Part shown: one piece after another, positions 24,944 through 32,468 of the stretch
How positions within the stretch are numbered: the stretch's first letter is position 1
Layout: every line of letters starts with the position of its first letter
Origin: Streptacidiphilus rugosus AM-16
Lineage (GTDB): Bacteria; Actinomycetota; Actinomycetes; Streptomycetales; Streptomycetaceae
Assembly (NCBI RefSeq): GCF_000744655.1
Contig: NZ_JQMJ01000004.1
Span: 6,775,698-6,839,697 of the forward strand
Direction of reading: 5' to 3'
Length of the DNA: 64,000 nt
Position numbers and translations under genes: made by a program
Notes under the pieces: model-generated
The model's input: only the letters and a program-made list of their open reading frames with translations
What the model was told of the DNA's origin: nothing
Database searches by the model: none

Positions 24944-25316
24944 CGTGAAATCTCCTCAGAACGAAGGGTGGCCCCGGAATTCTCACCGCGGGCGGACCAC
25001 GCACGCGAGCGGATTACCTGGCCTGACGCGTCGCGCTCCGCTCACCGGGTGGCGGTGCCAGGCGCTGAGACGGTCCGACGTCCGCGCGGTGTCCGTCGGG
25101 GCCCTGGCCTCCCGAGCGCGGCCCCCGGCGATCATGCGGGACCGGGGCAGCGCGCCTACTGCCGTCCACTCGAACACTGCGGGACCGCGAGCGTGCCCCC
25201 GCGAGCCGCCGCCCCGGACGGGCCGGCACATGGCCCGGCAAGCGGCGAGCACCTCGGAGGACCGGAGGAACCCTGGAGCGGGCCGGTTGCCGGCACGCCC
25301 TGCGGGCGTCAATGCG
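24944..25316. other. Gene-free stretch between ADP-ribosylglycohydrolase and tRNA-Ala
   Basis: About 370 bp. Frames here have skewed, Arg/Pro-rich compositions and no ribosome-binding sites. The left edge holds the ADP-ribosylglycohydrolase promoter. I see no attachment-site repeat of the tRNA 3' end. Confidence 0.6.
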
Positions 25317-25350
25317 AGAGGCCCTGCCCGGTTTCCCGGGCAGGGCCTCT
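25317..25350 (-). terminator. Terminator of the tRNA-Ala gene
   Basis: AGAGGCCCTGCCCGG and CCGGGCAGGGCCTCT form a perfect 15-bp stem with a TTTC loop, 8 bases past the tRNA 3' end. Confidence 0.9.
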
Positions 25351-25356
25351 GCGTTG

Positions 25357-25432
<76 letters not shown>

Positions 25433-25478
25433 AACAAGAAGAAACTCTAGCAGGTCCGGAGGGGTGCTCGTGCACGGG

Positions 25479-26420
25479 TTATTCGTTGGCGGCGCGGGGG
25501 GCGTCGTCGGCGAACTGGTCGAAGAGGGGCGTCGCCGGCTTCGGGGCCGGGCGCCGGGGGGTGGCCGGCTTGGAGGCGGGCCCCCGGCCGGAGGAGTAGG
25601 TGTTGGGGGCGGAGAGGTCGAGGCCGAGGGTCGCACGGGGGGCGACCGGGGCGGTGACGTAGGTGGGCAGCGGCACCGGGACCGGGTTCCAGACGTCGTC
25701 GGCCTGACCGGCCTGCGGCGCGGCGGAGGCGTGGTCCGGGCGGTCGTCGTCGGTCCAGGGCTGGACGGCGGCCTCGGCCGCGTGCGCGGGGGCGAGGGAG
25801 CCGGTACCCGCGGTGGTCCGCTCGGCCGGGCCCTCGACGGGCTCGGGAACGGCGGCGGGCGCGGCCTCCGGTGCACGGCGGGCGGCGGCCTGCTGGCGGA
25901 CGCGCTGGGCTGCTTCCGCAGCCCTCCTGCGGTCCAGCTTCACCTCGTAGCGCCGATGCTCCTGGCGGCGCATCTGCGCGATGTAGAGGGAGAAGAGCAC
26001 CGCGGGCACCGCCGGGATCCAGAGCAACGCCACGCCGCCCACCGCCGCGGCGATCATGCCGAGGGTGAACGCGGCGAAGAGGACGACCACCATGCGCCGC
26101 CTGCGGGCGAGCAGCGCCGCACGCCGACGCGACTCCGCCGCCGAGGGGGACGGCTCCCGGGAGACCGCTCCCGCCTGGGCAGGCTGGTGGGCAGGCGCAG
26201 CCGGCACGGGGGTCGGCGGGGCCAGGGCCTGGGTCTCCTCGAGCTGCCGGGAGATCTTCCGTTCCATGGCCGCGCGGCCCGACAACAGCCGGATCGCCGT
26301 GCTGAACTTTTCCGTGGGACGCGCCTCGTTCAGCTCGTCCTGACGACGGAGCCACATGGGGACCAGATACGCGGCCCAGGCCCCAACAATGACCGCGTAA
26401 ATGAGGCCGCTACTGCTCAC
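25479..26420 (-). CDS. sepX: Cell-division membrane protein SepX/GlpR
   Basis: This is a 313-aa protein with an N-terminal TM helix (residues 3-23, GLIYAVIVGAWAAYLVPMWL). A basic cytoplasmic region (RRRRAALLARRRR) and two more hydrophobic segments (~108-145) follow, then a long Ala/Pro-rich disordered tail to the end. This matches the actinobacterial SepX/GlpR family, which supports Z-ring function and hyphal septation and is the membrane receptor of the gephyrin-like protein Glp. The glp homologue lies 2.1 kb upstream on the same strand, with rimJ-like and molybdenum-cofactor genes between, the conserved neighbourhood of this family. Confidence 0.85.
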   Translation of the reverse strand: MSSSGLIYAVIVGAWAAYLVPMWLRRQDELNEARPTEKFSTAIRLLSGRAAMERKISRQLEETQALAPPTPVPAAPAHQPAQAGAVSREPSPSAAESRRRAALLARRRRMVVVLFAAFTLGMIAAAVGGVALLWIPAVPAVLFSLYIAQMRRQEHRRYEVKLDRRRAAEAAQRVRQQAAARRAPEAAPAAVPEPVEGPAERTTAGTGSLAPAHAAEAAVQPWTDDDRPDHASAAPQAGQADDVWNPVPVPLPTYVTAPVAPRATLGLDLSAPNTYSSGRGPASKPATPRRPAPKPATPLFDQFADDAPRAANE

Positions 26421-26498
26421 GGTTCACACCGTACGGGCGTGAGGGACGGCCCGGCGGCTATTTCGGCCGGTGTGTCGCTGAATCATGTTCATATCGAC

Positions 26499-27116
26499 CT
26501 ATTTGTGATGACTCTCAATGCCACGCCAACGTGCCAGCAAACCCTCGGGCACCTCGTCGGCCGTCAACGCGAAGACCAGATGGTCCCGCCAGCCCCCGTC
26601 GATGTGCAGGTAGCGGGGGCGCAACCCCTCCTCCCTGAAGCCCAGCTTCTCGACGACGCGGCGACTGGGCAGATTCTCCGGACGGATGCAGACCTCGATC
26701 CGGTGGAGGCCCATGGACTGGAAGCAATGGTCCACGGAAAGCGCCACCACCGTCGGGATGATGCCCCGGCCCGCATAGGACTCGTCGATCCAGTAGCCGA
26801 TATTCGCCGAGCACATCGAGCCCCAGGTGATTCCGCCCACGGTCAGTTGCCCGACAAGGTGCCCGTCATAGGTGACGACAAAGGGCAGCATTCGTCCGGC
26901 ATGCGCCTCATTGCGTAGAAAGCGCACCATCTGACGGTATGTCGGCCTTGGCCCGGCGGGAACGCCGGGGCGCGACGGTGGCACGGTCGCCTCCCAGCGC
27001 CGCAGCCAGTCGCGGTTGCGGCGGCTGACCTCCTGCCAGGACCGCTGGTCACGGGCTCGGATGGGGCGGAGCCCGATCGGCCCCTCGCTCAGTTCGACCG
27101 GCCAGAAGGCGTTCAG
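26499..27116 (-). CDS. rimJ: GNAT acetyltransferase, RimJ-like, probable CTG start
   Basis: This N-acetyltransferase is ~205 aa from CTG 27116. The fold runs from PIGLRPIRARDQRSWQEVSR to the acetyl-CoA loop GRGIIPTVVALSVDH, and ends with RIEVCIRPENLPSRRVVEKL and GFREEGLRPRYLHIDG, as in RimJ/RimL protein N-acetyltransferases. The only canonical start in frame, GTG 26984, would cut off the first 44 residues, including the conserved N-terminal strand. CTG 27116 overlaps the mogA stop (CTGA) and has AGAGGAGG 6 bases before it, so I take it as the start. Substrate unknown; it belongs to the glp/sepX operon. Confidence 0.82.
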   Translation of the reverse strand: MNAFWPVELSEGPIGLRPIRARDQRSWQEVSRRNRDWLRRWEATVPPSRPGVPAGPRPTYRQMVRFLRNEAHAGRMLPFVVTYDGHLVGQLTVGGITWGSMCSANIGYWIDESYAGRGIIPTVVALSVDHCFQSMGLHRIEVCIRPENLPSRRVVEKLGFREEGLRPRYLHIDGGWRDHLVFALTADEVPEGLLARWRGIESHHK

Positions 27117-27655
27117 CGGGAGCCTCCTCTGCGATGGTCGCCTGCGGACGCGCCGCCGGCCGAGCGCGCACCGTCCCCGGAAGGGGCGTGGTCGCCGCCC
27201 GCGACCTGGTCCACCGCGTGGGCCAGGATCGGGCCGAGCACCGACAGACCGTCCTTGACCCCGCCGGGCGAGCCGGGCAGATTGACGATCAGGGTCCGGC
27301 CCGCCAGACCGGAGAGTCCGCGCGAGAGGGCCGCCGTGGGCACGCCGTTCTCTCGTCCGTAGGCCCGGATCGCCTCGGCGATGCCCGGCACCGGCCGGGT
27401 GATCACCTGGGCGGTCATCTCCGGGGTGAGGTCGAGCGGAGTCAGGCCCGTGCCGCCGGTGGTGACCACCACGTCGTAGCCGTCCCCGACGGCCTTGCGC
27501 AGCGCTGTCAGCACCGGGTCCCCGTCCGGCACCACGACCGGACCGATCACCGTGCAGCCGAGCGCGGCGAGGCCGGCCGCGACGAGCGGACCGCCGCGGT
27601 CCTCGTAGACGCCCGCGTGGGCCCGGTTGGAGACGGTGAGCACGAAGGCGCGCAT
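27113..27655 (-). CDS. mogA: MogA/MoaB-type molybdopterin adenylyltransferase
   Basis: This 180-aa cytoplasmic protein activates molybdopterin by adenylation before metal insertion. TTGGTGLTPLDLTPE is the MPT-binding motif, preceded by VSNRAHAGVYEDRGGP. LPGSPGGVKDGL lies near the end of the domain. A ~30-residue Gly/Arg-rich tail follows. The stop overlaps the likely rimJ CTG start and the gene directly follows moaC. The molybdopterin oxidoreductase at 41-43 kb is a plausible user of the cofactor. Confidence 0.92.
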   Translation of the reverse strand: MRAFVLTVSNRAHAGVYEDRGGPLVAAGLAALGCTVIGPVVVPDGDPVLTALRKAVGDGYDVVVTTGGTGLTPLDLTPEMTAQVITRPVPGIAEAIRAYGRENGVPTAALSRGLSGLAGRTLIVNLPGSPGGVKDGLSVLGPILAHAVDQVAGGDHAPSGDGARSAGGASAGDHRRGGSR

Positions 27656-28179
27656 CAGCGGATCGCCCCCTGCTCGTCCAGGTCCTCGCGACGCCAGTCC
27701 CCGCTCTTGCCGCCCGTCTTCTGCTCGACCTGGACGGCGTCGATCCTGGCGCCCTTGTCGACCGCCTTGACCATGTCGATCACGGTCAGCCCGGCCACGG
27801 CGACGGCGGTGAGCGCCTCCATCTCCACGCCGGTCCGGTCCGCGGTGCGCACCGTGGCGCTGATCTCGACGGCGTCGTCGGCGACGACGAGGTCGACGGT
27901 CACACCGGAGACGGCGATCGGGTGGCAGAGCGGAATCAGGTCCGGCGTGCGCTTCGCACCCATGATCCCGGCGATCCTGGCGACGGAGAGCGCGTCGCCC
28001 TTCGGCACGCCCTCACCGCGAAGCAGCTCCACGACGCGCGGCGACACCAGCACCCGGCCGCTCGCCCGCGCGGTGCGGGTGGTCGTGGCCTTCTCCGAGA
28101 CATCGACCATCCGGGCCGCGCCCGAGGCGTCGACGTGGGTCAATCCGGGCCCTGACGGGTCGGGGCTGGTGCTGTGCAC
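27655..28179 (-). CDS. moaC: Cyclic pyranopterin monophosphate synthase MoaC
   Basis: This 174-aa enzyme makes cPMP from 3',8-cH2GTP, the second step of molybdenum-cofactor synthesis. It has MVDVSEKATTTRTARASG near the start, KRTPDLIPLCHPI around the substrate pocket, and VEMEALTAVAVAGLTVIDMV with the family KAVDKGA. GTG 28179 follows CAGGAG by 5 bases and gives the normal family length; a longer frame to 28392 is Pro/Arg-rich. The stop overlaps the mogA ATG region. moaA is not in the window. Confidence 0.93.
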   Translation of the reverse strand: MHSTSPDPSGPGLTHVDASGAARMVDVSEKATTTRTARASGRVLVSPRVVELLRGEGVPKGDALSVARIAGIMGAKRTPDLIPLCHPIAVSGVTVDLVVADDAVEISATVRTADRTGVEMEALTAVAVAGLTVIDMVKAVDKGARIDAVQVEQKTGGKSGDWRREDLDEQGAIR

Positions 28180-28549
28180 GTGCGCTCCTGCGATCGAGAC
28201 GGCGGGCTGCGGCGCCAGGGTATCGCTGCCCGGCCGACACGTCTCTTCGGCGTCGGGCGGCGGCAGCCGTGACCGGCGAGGCACCACCGGGTCGTCCGGT
28301 GGTCGGGACCAGTCGGGGACGGTCGACGGGGCGATCACCGCACAGGCCACCGGCCGCGGCTCCGGCGGGCGCCGATGGTCGCAGGTGGTCACCGGTGTTC
28401 CGGGGCGAGCCGGCCGGGTCCGCGCTCGGCCCCGTCAGGTTCGAGGCCTGTCCGAGGCCTGTCCGGGGCCTGTCCGGGGGAGGACCCGCCTCGCGGGTCT
28501 CCGGCCACGCCCCGTGCCCGGCCCGCCCGTGGGAGTCAGCCCGCGGGAG
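28180..28549. other. Gene-free stretch between glp and moaC, with short tandem repeats
   Basis: These ~370 bp interrupt an otherwise tightly packed leftward operon. They contain an 11-bp tandem repeat (28443-28475) and part of a 14-bp duplication (28531-28558). The part next to moaC could hold a separate promoter. No small gene is convincing. Confidence 0.55.
28443..28475. repeat. 11-bp tandem repeat, three units
   Basis: GAGGCCTGTCC occurs twice without change, followed by GGGGCCTGTCC, head to tail. It looks like a slippage-prone microsatellite in the glp-moaC gap. Confidence 0.85.
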
Positions 28550-28558
28550 TCAGCCCGC
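28531..28558. repeat. 14-bp tandem duplication at the glp stop codon
   Basis: GGGAGTCAGCCCGC is duplicated exactly (28531-28544 and 28545-28558). The second copy contains the last codons and stop of glp, so copy number could change the 3' end of that gene. Confidence 0.85.
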
Positions 28559-29962
28559 GGAGTCCAGCAGGACCGTGCGGACCTCTGCGCCCTCGGCGAC
28601 CTCCGTGGTGTCCTCGTCGACCACGATCAGTGCGTTCGCCTGCGACAAGGCGCCCAGCAGATGCGAGCCCGCGCCGCCGACCGGTGTCACCGTGCCGCTC
28701 TCAGGGTCGTAGGCGGCACGCGCGAACTGGCGGCGGCCTCCCGGAGAGGAGAGGCGCTCGGTCAGGCGAGCCGTGACCGTCGTCCGACTGATCTCGGCGG
28801 CGCCCAGCATCCTGCGGATCGCCGGCCGCACGAAGAGCTCGAAGGAGAGGTAGGCGCTGACCGGATTGCCGGGCAGGGCCAGCAGCGGCACGGGACCGCT
28901 CGATCCGTCCAACAGGCCGAAGCCCTGGGGCTTGCCCGGCTGCATACGCAGCTTGCGGAAGGAGATCTGCTCGCCCAGCGCCTCCTTGACCACGTCGTAC
29001 GCGCCGACGCTGACCCCGCCGCTGGTGACGATGAGGTCCGCCCGGATCAGCTGGTCGTCGATCACCTCACGCAGCCGCTCCGCGTCGTCGGGCACGCCGC
29101 CGACGCGGTACGCGATCGCGCCGGCGTCCCTGGCCGCGGCGGTCAGCGCGAAGCTGTTCGAGTCCGAGATCTGGCCGGGCCCCACAGGCGTGCCCGGCGG
29201 AACCAGCTCGCTGCCGGTCGACAGCACGACGACGCGGGGCCGGGGCCGGACCCTGACCATGTCGTGGCCTGTCGCCGCGAGCAGGCCGATCTGCGTCGGT
29301 CCGAGCCGGGTGCCGGCCGGGAGCAGCGGCTGCCCGATCGCGATGTCGTCGCCGCACCGACGGACGAAGGCGCCGGTGTCCACCGGCTGGAAGATCCGCA
29401 CCTCGCCGGTGCCGACCGGCTTGTCGCCCTGGGGGGACATCGTCGTGGCGGCCTCTCCCGAGCCGCTCCCCGCGTCGGTCCACTCGACCGGGACGACGGC
29501 CTCGGCGCCGGGCGGCATCGGCGCGCCCGTCATGATCCGCGCACACTGGCCGGGGCCGATCACCGGAAGCGCGGCCGCGCCCGCGGCGACGTCCCCGACG
29601 ACGGTCAGCACGGACGGGTACTCGGCCGTGGCGCCGTTCACGTCGGCGACGCGGACCGCGTAGCCGTCCATCGAGCTGTTGTCGAACGGCGGCAGCGCGA
29701 CCGTGGAGACGATGTCCTCCACGGTCAGACAGCCCTGCGCCTCCAGCAGCTGCAGTTCGAGCGGGGGCAGCGGCGCGACGGCGGCGAGGACGTCGGCGAG
29801 GTGCTCGTCGACGCTCCACATCCGGGCGCCGCCCGGCTCGGCGGCCTCGGCCGTGCACGGGTCCGCGGCCGCCCCCGTGCCGTGGGCGTGCGTGTGGCCG
29901 TTGCCGTGGCCGTGCCGCGACTCGTCCTGCTTCCGCTCGTCGTGATGCTGCTGGTCGGTCAT
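28550..29962 (-). CDS. glp: Gephyrin-like protein Glp / MoeA-type molybdotransferase
   Basis: This is a 470-aa MoeA-fold protein. MoeA domain I has LPPFDNSSMDGYAVR and RIMTGAPMPPGAEAVVPVE. The MPT-binding domain has VVVLSTGSELVPPG and TSGGVSVGAYDVVKEAL, and LLALPGNPVSAYLSFELFVRP is also typical. MoeA inserts molybdate into molybdopterin. In actinobacteria the copy next to sepX/glpR is Glp, which also binds FtsZ and the SepX/GlpR receptor. Here the N-terminus carries an unusual His-rich arm (residues ~6-29). ATG 29962 follows GGGGGAG. It lies 56 bases after galU. Confidence 0.9.
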   Translation of the reverse strand: MTDQQHHDERKQDESRHGHGNGHTHAHGTGAAADPCTAEAAEPGGARMWSVDEHLADVLAAVAPLPPLELQLLEAQGCLTVEDIVSTVALPPFDNSSMDGYAVRVADVNGATAEYPSVLTVVGDVAAGAAALPVIGPGQCARIMTGAPMPPGAEAVVPVEWTDAGSGSGEAATTMSPQGDKPVGTGEVRIFQPVDTGAFVRRCGDDIAIGQPLLPAGTRLGPTQIGLLAATGHDMVRVRPRPRVVVLSTGSELVPPGTPVGPGQISDSNSFALTAAARDAGAIAYRVGGVPDDAERLREVIDDQLIRADLIVTSGGVSVGAYDVVKEALGEQISFRKLRMQPGKPQGFGLLDGSSGPVPLLALPGNPVSAYLSFELFVRPAIRRMLGAAEISRTTVTARLTERLSSPGGRRQFARAAYDPESGTVTPVGGAGSHLLGALSQANALIVVDEDTTEVAEGAEVRTVLLDSAG

Positions 29963-30017
29963 GGTGCGCTCCCCCGTGGTGGTGCGTCGGTCCGGCGGCC
30001 TGCTGTGCGGTCGAAGG

Positions 30018-30974
30018 TCAGGACTCGGAGACGGCCGGGCCGTCCAGCTCGCCGCTGCCGACGAAGTCCTTGAGCCAGGAACGGAACTCCGGCCCCAGAT
30101 CCTCACGCTCGCAGGCCAGGCGCACGATCGCCCGCAGGTAGTCGCCCTTGTCGCCCGTGTCGTACCGACGACCGCGGAAGATCACGCCGTGCACCGGACC
30201 GCCGCGCCCCGGCGTCCGCTGCGCCAGCACGCGCAGGGCGTCGGTCAGCTGGATCTCGCCGTTCTTCCCGGGCGGCGTCTCGTGCAGCACGTCGAAGATC
30301 GTCGGATCCAGCACGTAGCGGCCGATCACCGCGTAGTTGCTCGGCGCCTCACCCGGAGCCGGCTTCTCCACCAGATCCGTGATCCGCACGATGTCCTCGT
30401 CCCCGCCGAGGGTGCCGTGCCACTCCGCCGGCCGGATCGACGCGCATCCGTACAGGTGCGCAAGCGCCGGGTCCACCTCGATCAGCGCGACGACACTGCC
30501 GCCCAGCTCGCTCTGCACCTCGATCATCTTGGCCAGCAGCGGGTCCCTCGGGTCGATCAGGTCGTCACCGAGCAGGACCGCGAACGGCTGGTCCGCGACG
30601 TGCGGTTCCGCGCACAGCACGGCGTGCCCCAGGCCCTTGGGGTCGCCCTGCCGCACGTAGTGCATCGTCGCCAGGTCGCTCGACTCCCGCACCCGGTCCA
30701 GCTTGGCCTGGTCGCCCTTCCTGGCCAGCTGCTCCTCCAGCTCGTACGCCCGGTCGAAGTGGTCCTCCAGCGGACGCTTGTTCCGGCCCGTGATCATCAG
30801 GACATCGGTCAGACCGGCCGACGCGGCCTCCTCCACGACGTACTGGATCGCCGGCTTGTCGACCACCGGCAGCATCTCCTTCGGAGTCGCCTTGGTGGCC
30901 GGCAGGAACCGGGTTCCGAGCCCAGCGGCGGGGATGACCGCCTTCGAAATTTCGCGGATACGAGCCTTTGTCAT
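30018..30974 (-). CDS. galU: UTP-glucose-1-phosphate uridylyltransferase
   Basis: This 318-aa enzyme makes UDP-glucose from UTP and glucose 1-phosphate. It has the nucleotidyltransferase signature VIPAAGLGTRFLPATKATPKEML, split here as VIPAAGLGTRFLP and ATKATPKEML, then IQYVVEEA, FAVLLGDDLID (metal-binding D) and VEKPAPGEAPSNYAVIGRYV (sugar site). Length fits. The ATG overlaps the stop of the GGDEF gene (ATGA) and glp follows closely, so it is an internal gene of the leftward operon. UDP-glucose feeds cell-wall glycans and the UDP-galactose made by GalE at 55.4 kb. Confidence 0.96.
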   Translation of the reverse strand: MTKARIREISKAVIPAAGLGTRFLPATKATPKEMLPVVDKPAIQYVVEEAASAGLTDVLMITGRNKRPLEDHFDRAYELEEQLARKGDQAKLDRVRESSDLATMHYVRQGDPKGLGHAVLCAEPHVADQPFAVLLGDDLIDPRDPLLAKMIEVQSELGGSVVALIEVDPALAHLYGCASIRPAEWHGTLGGDEDIVRITDLVEKPAPGEAPSNYAVIGRYVLDPTIFDVLHETPPGKNGEIQLTDALRVLAQRTPGRGGPVHGVIFRGRRYDTGDKGDYLRAIVRLACEREDLGPEFRSWLKDFVGSGELDGPAVSES

Positions 30975-31669
30975 ACGGACGACTCTAGCTTCCTGATTGT
31001 GTCCCCTGCGTGTCTCTCCGCCGTGAGGGACTTGTCAGCAGCCCGCAGCAGGAGGGCTGCGTGCGAACCATCCGCGGGCAGCCGCCCCAGGCCGATCCTG
31101 GCTGACAGACCGTTGCCTGGAAGAGCGCCGCTCTCGTCCGCGAGCACCGGCACCGCGGGGAGCGCGAGCGGATGCCGGCGCACCGTCCACGCCAGCCGGT
31201 CGGCGACGGTCCTGGCCCCCGCCTCGTCCGTGTCGGGCAGCAGCACCAGGAACTCCTCACCGCCGTAGCGGCCGAAGACGTCCTCCTCGCGCACCTCCAT
31301 CGCCAGTCGCTGGGCCAGATCGCGCAGCACCGCGCCGGACCGCTGGTAGCCGTGCTCGCGCCGGATGTCGGCGAATCCGTCGATCTCCACCAGCAGGACC
31401 GCGAGCACCCGCTCCTCCGGGCGCCGGTTGCAGCGGGAGACCTCCCGGTCGAGGGCGAGCTGCAGGTAGCGGTAGTTCCAGACCCCGGTCAGCGCGTCCG
31501 TGCAGGAGGTCCGTTCCAGTTCCGCCCGGCCGGCGCGCAGGGCCTCCAGTTCCGCGAGCTGGGCCCCGACCACGGCCCGCACCCGCGCCCTGCCGCGGAG
31601 CAGCGCTCCGGCGGCGAGCAGCGCGGGCAGGCAGAGAGCAGCGAGGATGTTCGCGAGGACGGGCGGCAT
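30971..31669 (-). CDS. Membrane-anchored GGDEF diguanylate cyclase
   Basis: This is a 232-aa protein. TM helix 5-25 (LANILAALCLPALLAAGALL) is followed by a short coiled coil (~35-53) and one GGDEF domain (~57-225). The active-site motif is GGEEF (136-140), which is catalytically competent in the family. R127-E-E-D130, exactly 5 residues before it, is the inhibitory I-site. It should therefore make c-di-GMP with product inhibition. ATG 31669 is preceded by GGAGGG; the longer frame to 31849 overlaps the divergent folate gene. It heads the galU-glp-...-sepX operon (4-bp overlap with galU). Confidence 0.87.
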   Translation of the reverse strand: MPPVLANILAALCLPALLAAGALLRGRARVRAVVGAQLAELEALRAGRAELERTSCTDALTGVWNYRYLQLALDREVSRCNRRPEERVLAVLLVEIDGFADIRREHGYQRSGAVLRDLAQRLAMEVREEDVFGRYGGEEFLVLLPDTDEAGARTVADRLAWTVRRHPLALPAVPVLADESGALPGNGLSARIGLGRLPADGSHAALLLRAADKSLTAERHAGDTIRKLESSV

Positions 31670-31724
31670 GATCGTCCCTCCGCACAGTGCAGGCCGGTTA
31701 CGAGACGGAAGGCCGTCCCATCCG

Positions 31725-32318
31725 ATGGTGAACGAGAAGAAGGCCATGAGGTCACGGCTGATCGCGGCGCGTGCGGCGATGTCACCCGTCGAGCGGGCGA
31801 CAGCGGCGAACGCGCTGACCGCCTCAGCACTGACGTTCGTGCACGGCATCGGCGCCCGGACCGTGGCCTGCTATGTCTCGCTGGGTTCGGAGCCCGGCAC
31901 CCGCGCCCTGCTGGACGCCCTGCGCGCCGAGGGGACCGAGGTGCTGCTGCCGGTGCTGCTGGCGGACAACGACCTCGACTGGGCCCGGTACGACGGCGCC
32001 GAGCTGCTCGCGCCCGCGCGCTTGGGGCTGCTGGAGCCGACCGGCCCGAGGCTGGGTGCGGACGCCGTCTGCGGCGCGGACCTGGTGCTGCTGCCCGGCC
32101 TGGCGGTCGACCCGACGAGCGGCCTCCGGCTGGGGCGGGGCGGCGGCAGTTACGACCGCGTGCTCGCCCGCCTGGACGCGGCCGCCGCGCCGGCTCTGCT
32201 CGCGACCTTGCTCTTCGACTCCGAGCTCGTCCCCGACCTGCCCGCGGAACCCCACGACCGCCGGGTGGACGCCGTGCTGACGCCCGCTCGCACGCTCACC
32301 TTCCCGCGCGACGCGTGA
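31725..32318 (+). CDS. 5-formyltetrahydrofolate cyclo-ligase
   Basis: This 197-aa enzyme converts 5-formyl-THF to 5,10-methenyl-THF with ATP. N-terminal KKAMRSRLIAARAAMSP binds the phosphates. The C-terminal signature LRLGRGGGSYDRVLARLD is the substrate and ATP loop, and HDRRVDAVLTP closes the domain. ATG 31725 follows GGAAGG. It is divergent from the GGDEF-led operon, with only 55 bp between, so both promoters must overlap there. This neighbour of galU/glp is conserved in actinobacteria. Confidence 0.94.
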   Translation: MVNEKKAMRSRLIAARAAMSPVERATAANALTASALTFVHGIGARTVACYVSLGSEPGTRALLDALRAEGTEVLLPVLLADNDLDWARYDGAELLAPARLGLLEPTGPRLGADAVCGADLVLLPGLAVDPTSGLRLGRGGGSYDRVLARLDAAAAPALLATLLFDSELVPDLPAEPHDRRVDAVLTPARTLTFPRDA

Positions 32319-32382
32319 GGCACCACGCCCGAGAGACCCGGAGGGACGCCCCGGGCACGGTGCACCACGGCGCCGGATGCAC

Positions 32383-32422
32383 GACGCCCGCCCACCCGGA
32401 ACGGTCCGGATGGGCGGGCGTC
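32383..32422. terminator. Bidirectional terminator between convergent genes
   Basis: GACGCCCGCCCA (32383-32394) pairs perfectly with TGGGCGGGCGTC (32411-32422), and inner CCGGA with TCCGG. It lies between the rightward cyclo-ligase and the leftward penicillin-acylase-family gene. Confidence 0.88.
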
Positions 32423-32468
32423 AGGCGTATCCGTGCGGGATCAGCCCCGTGCGGTCACGACCCGAGGG

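Noticed and set aside
27134..30073. Rightward 979-codon open frame opposite mogA-moaC-glp
   Set aside because: It is an antisense shadow of well-supported genes with motif-bearing products; its own product is His/Arg/Asp-rich with no domain, as expected from reading G+C-rich codons backwards.
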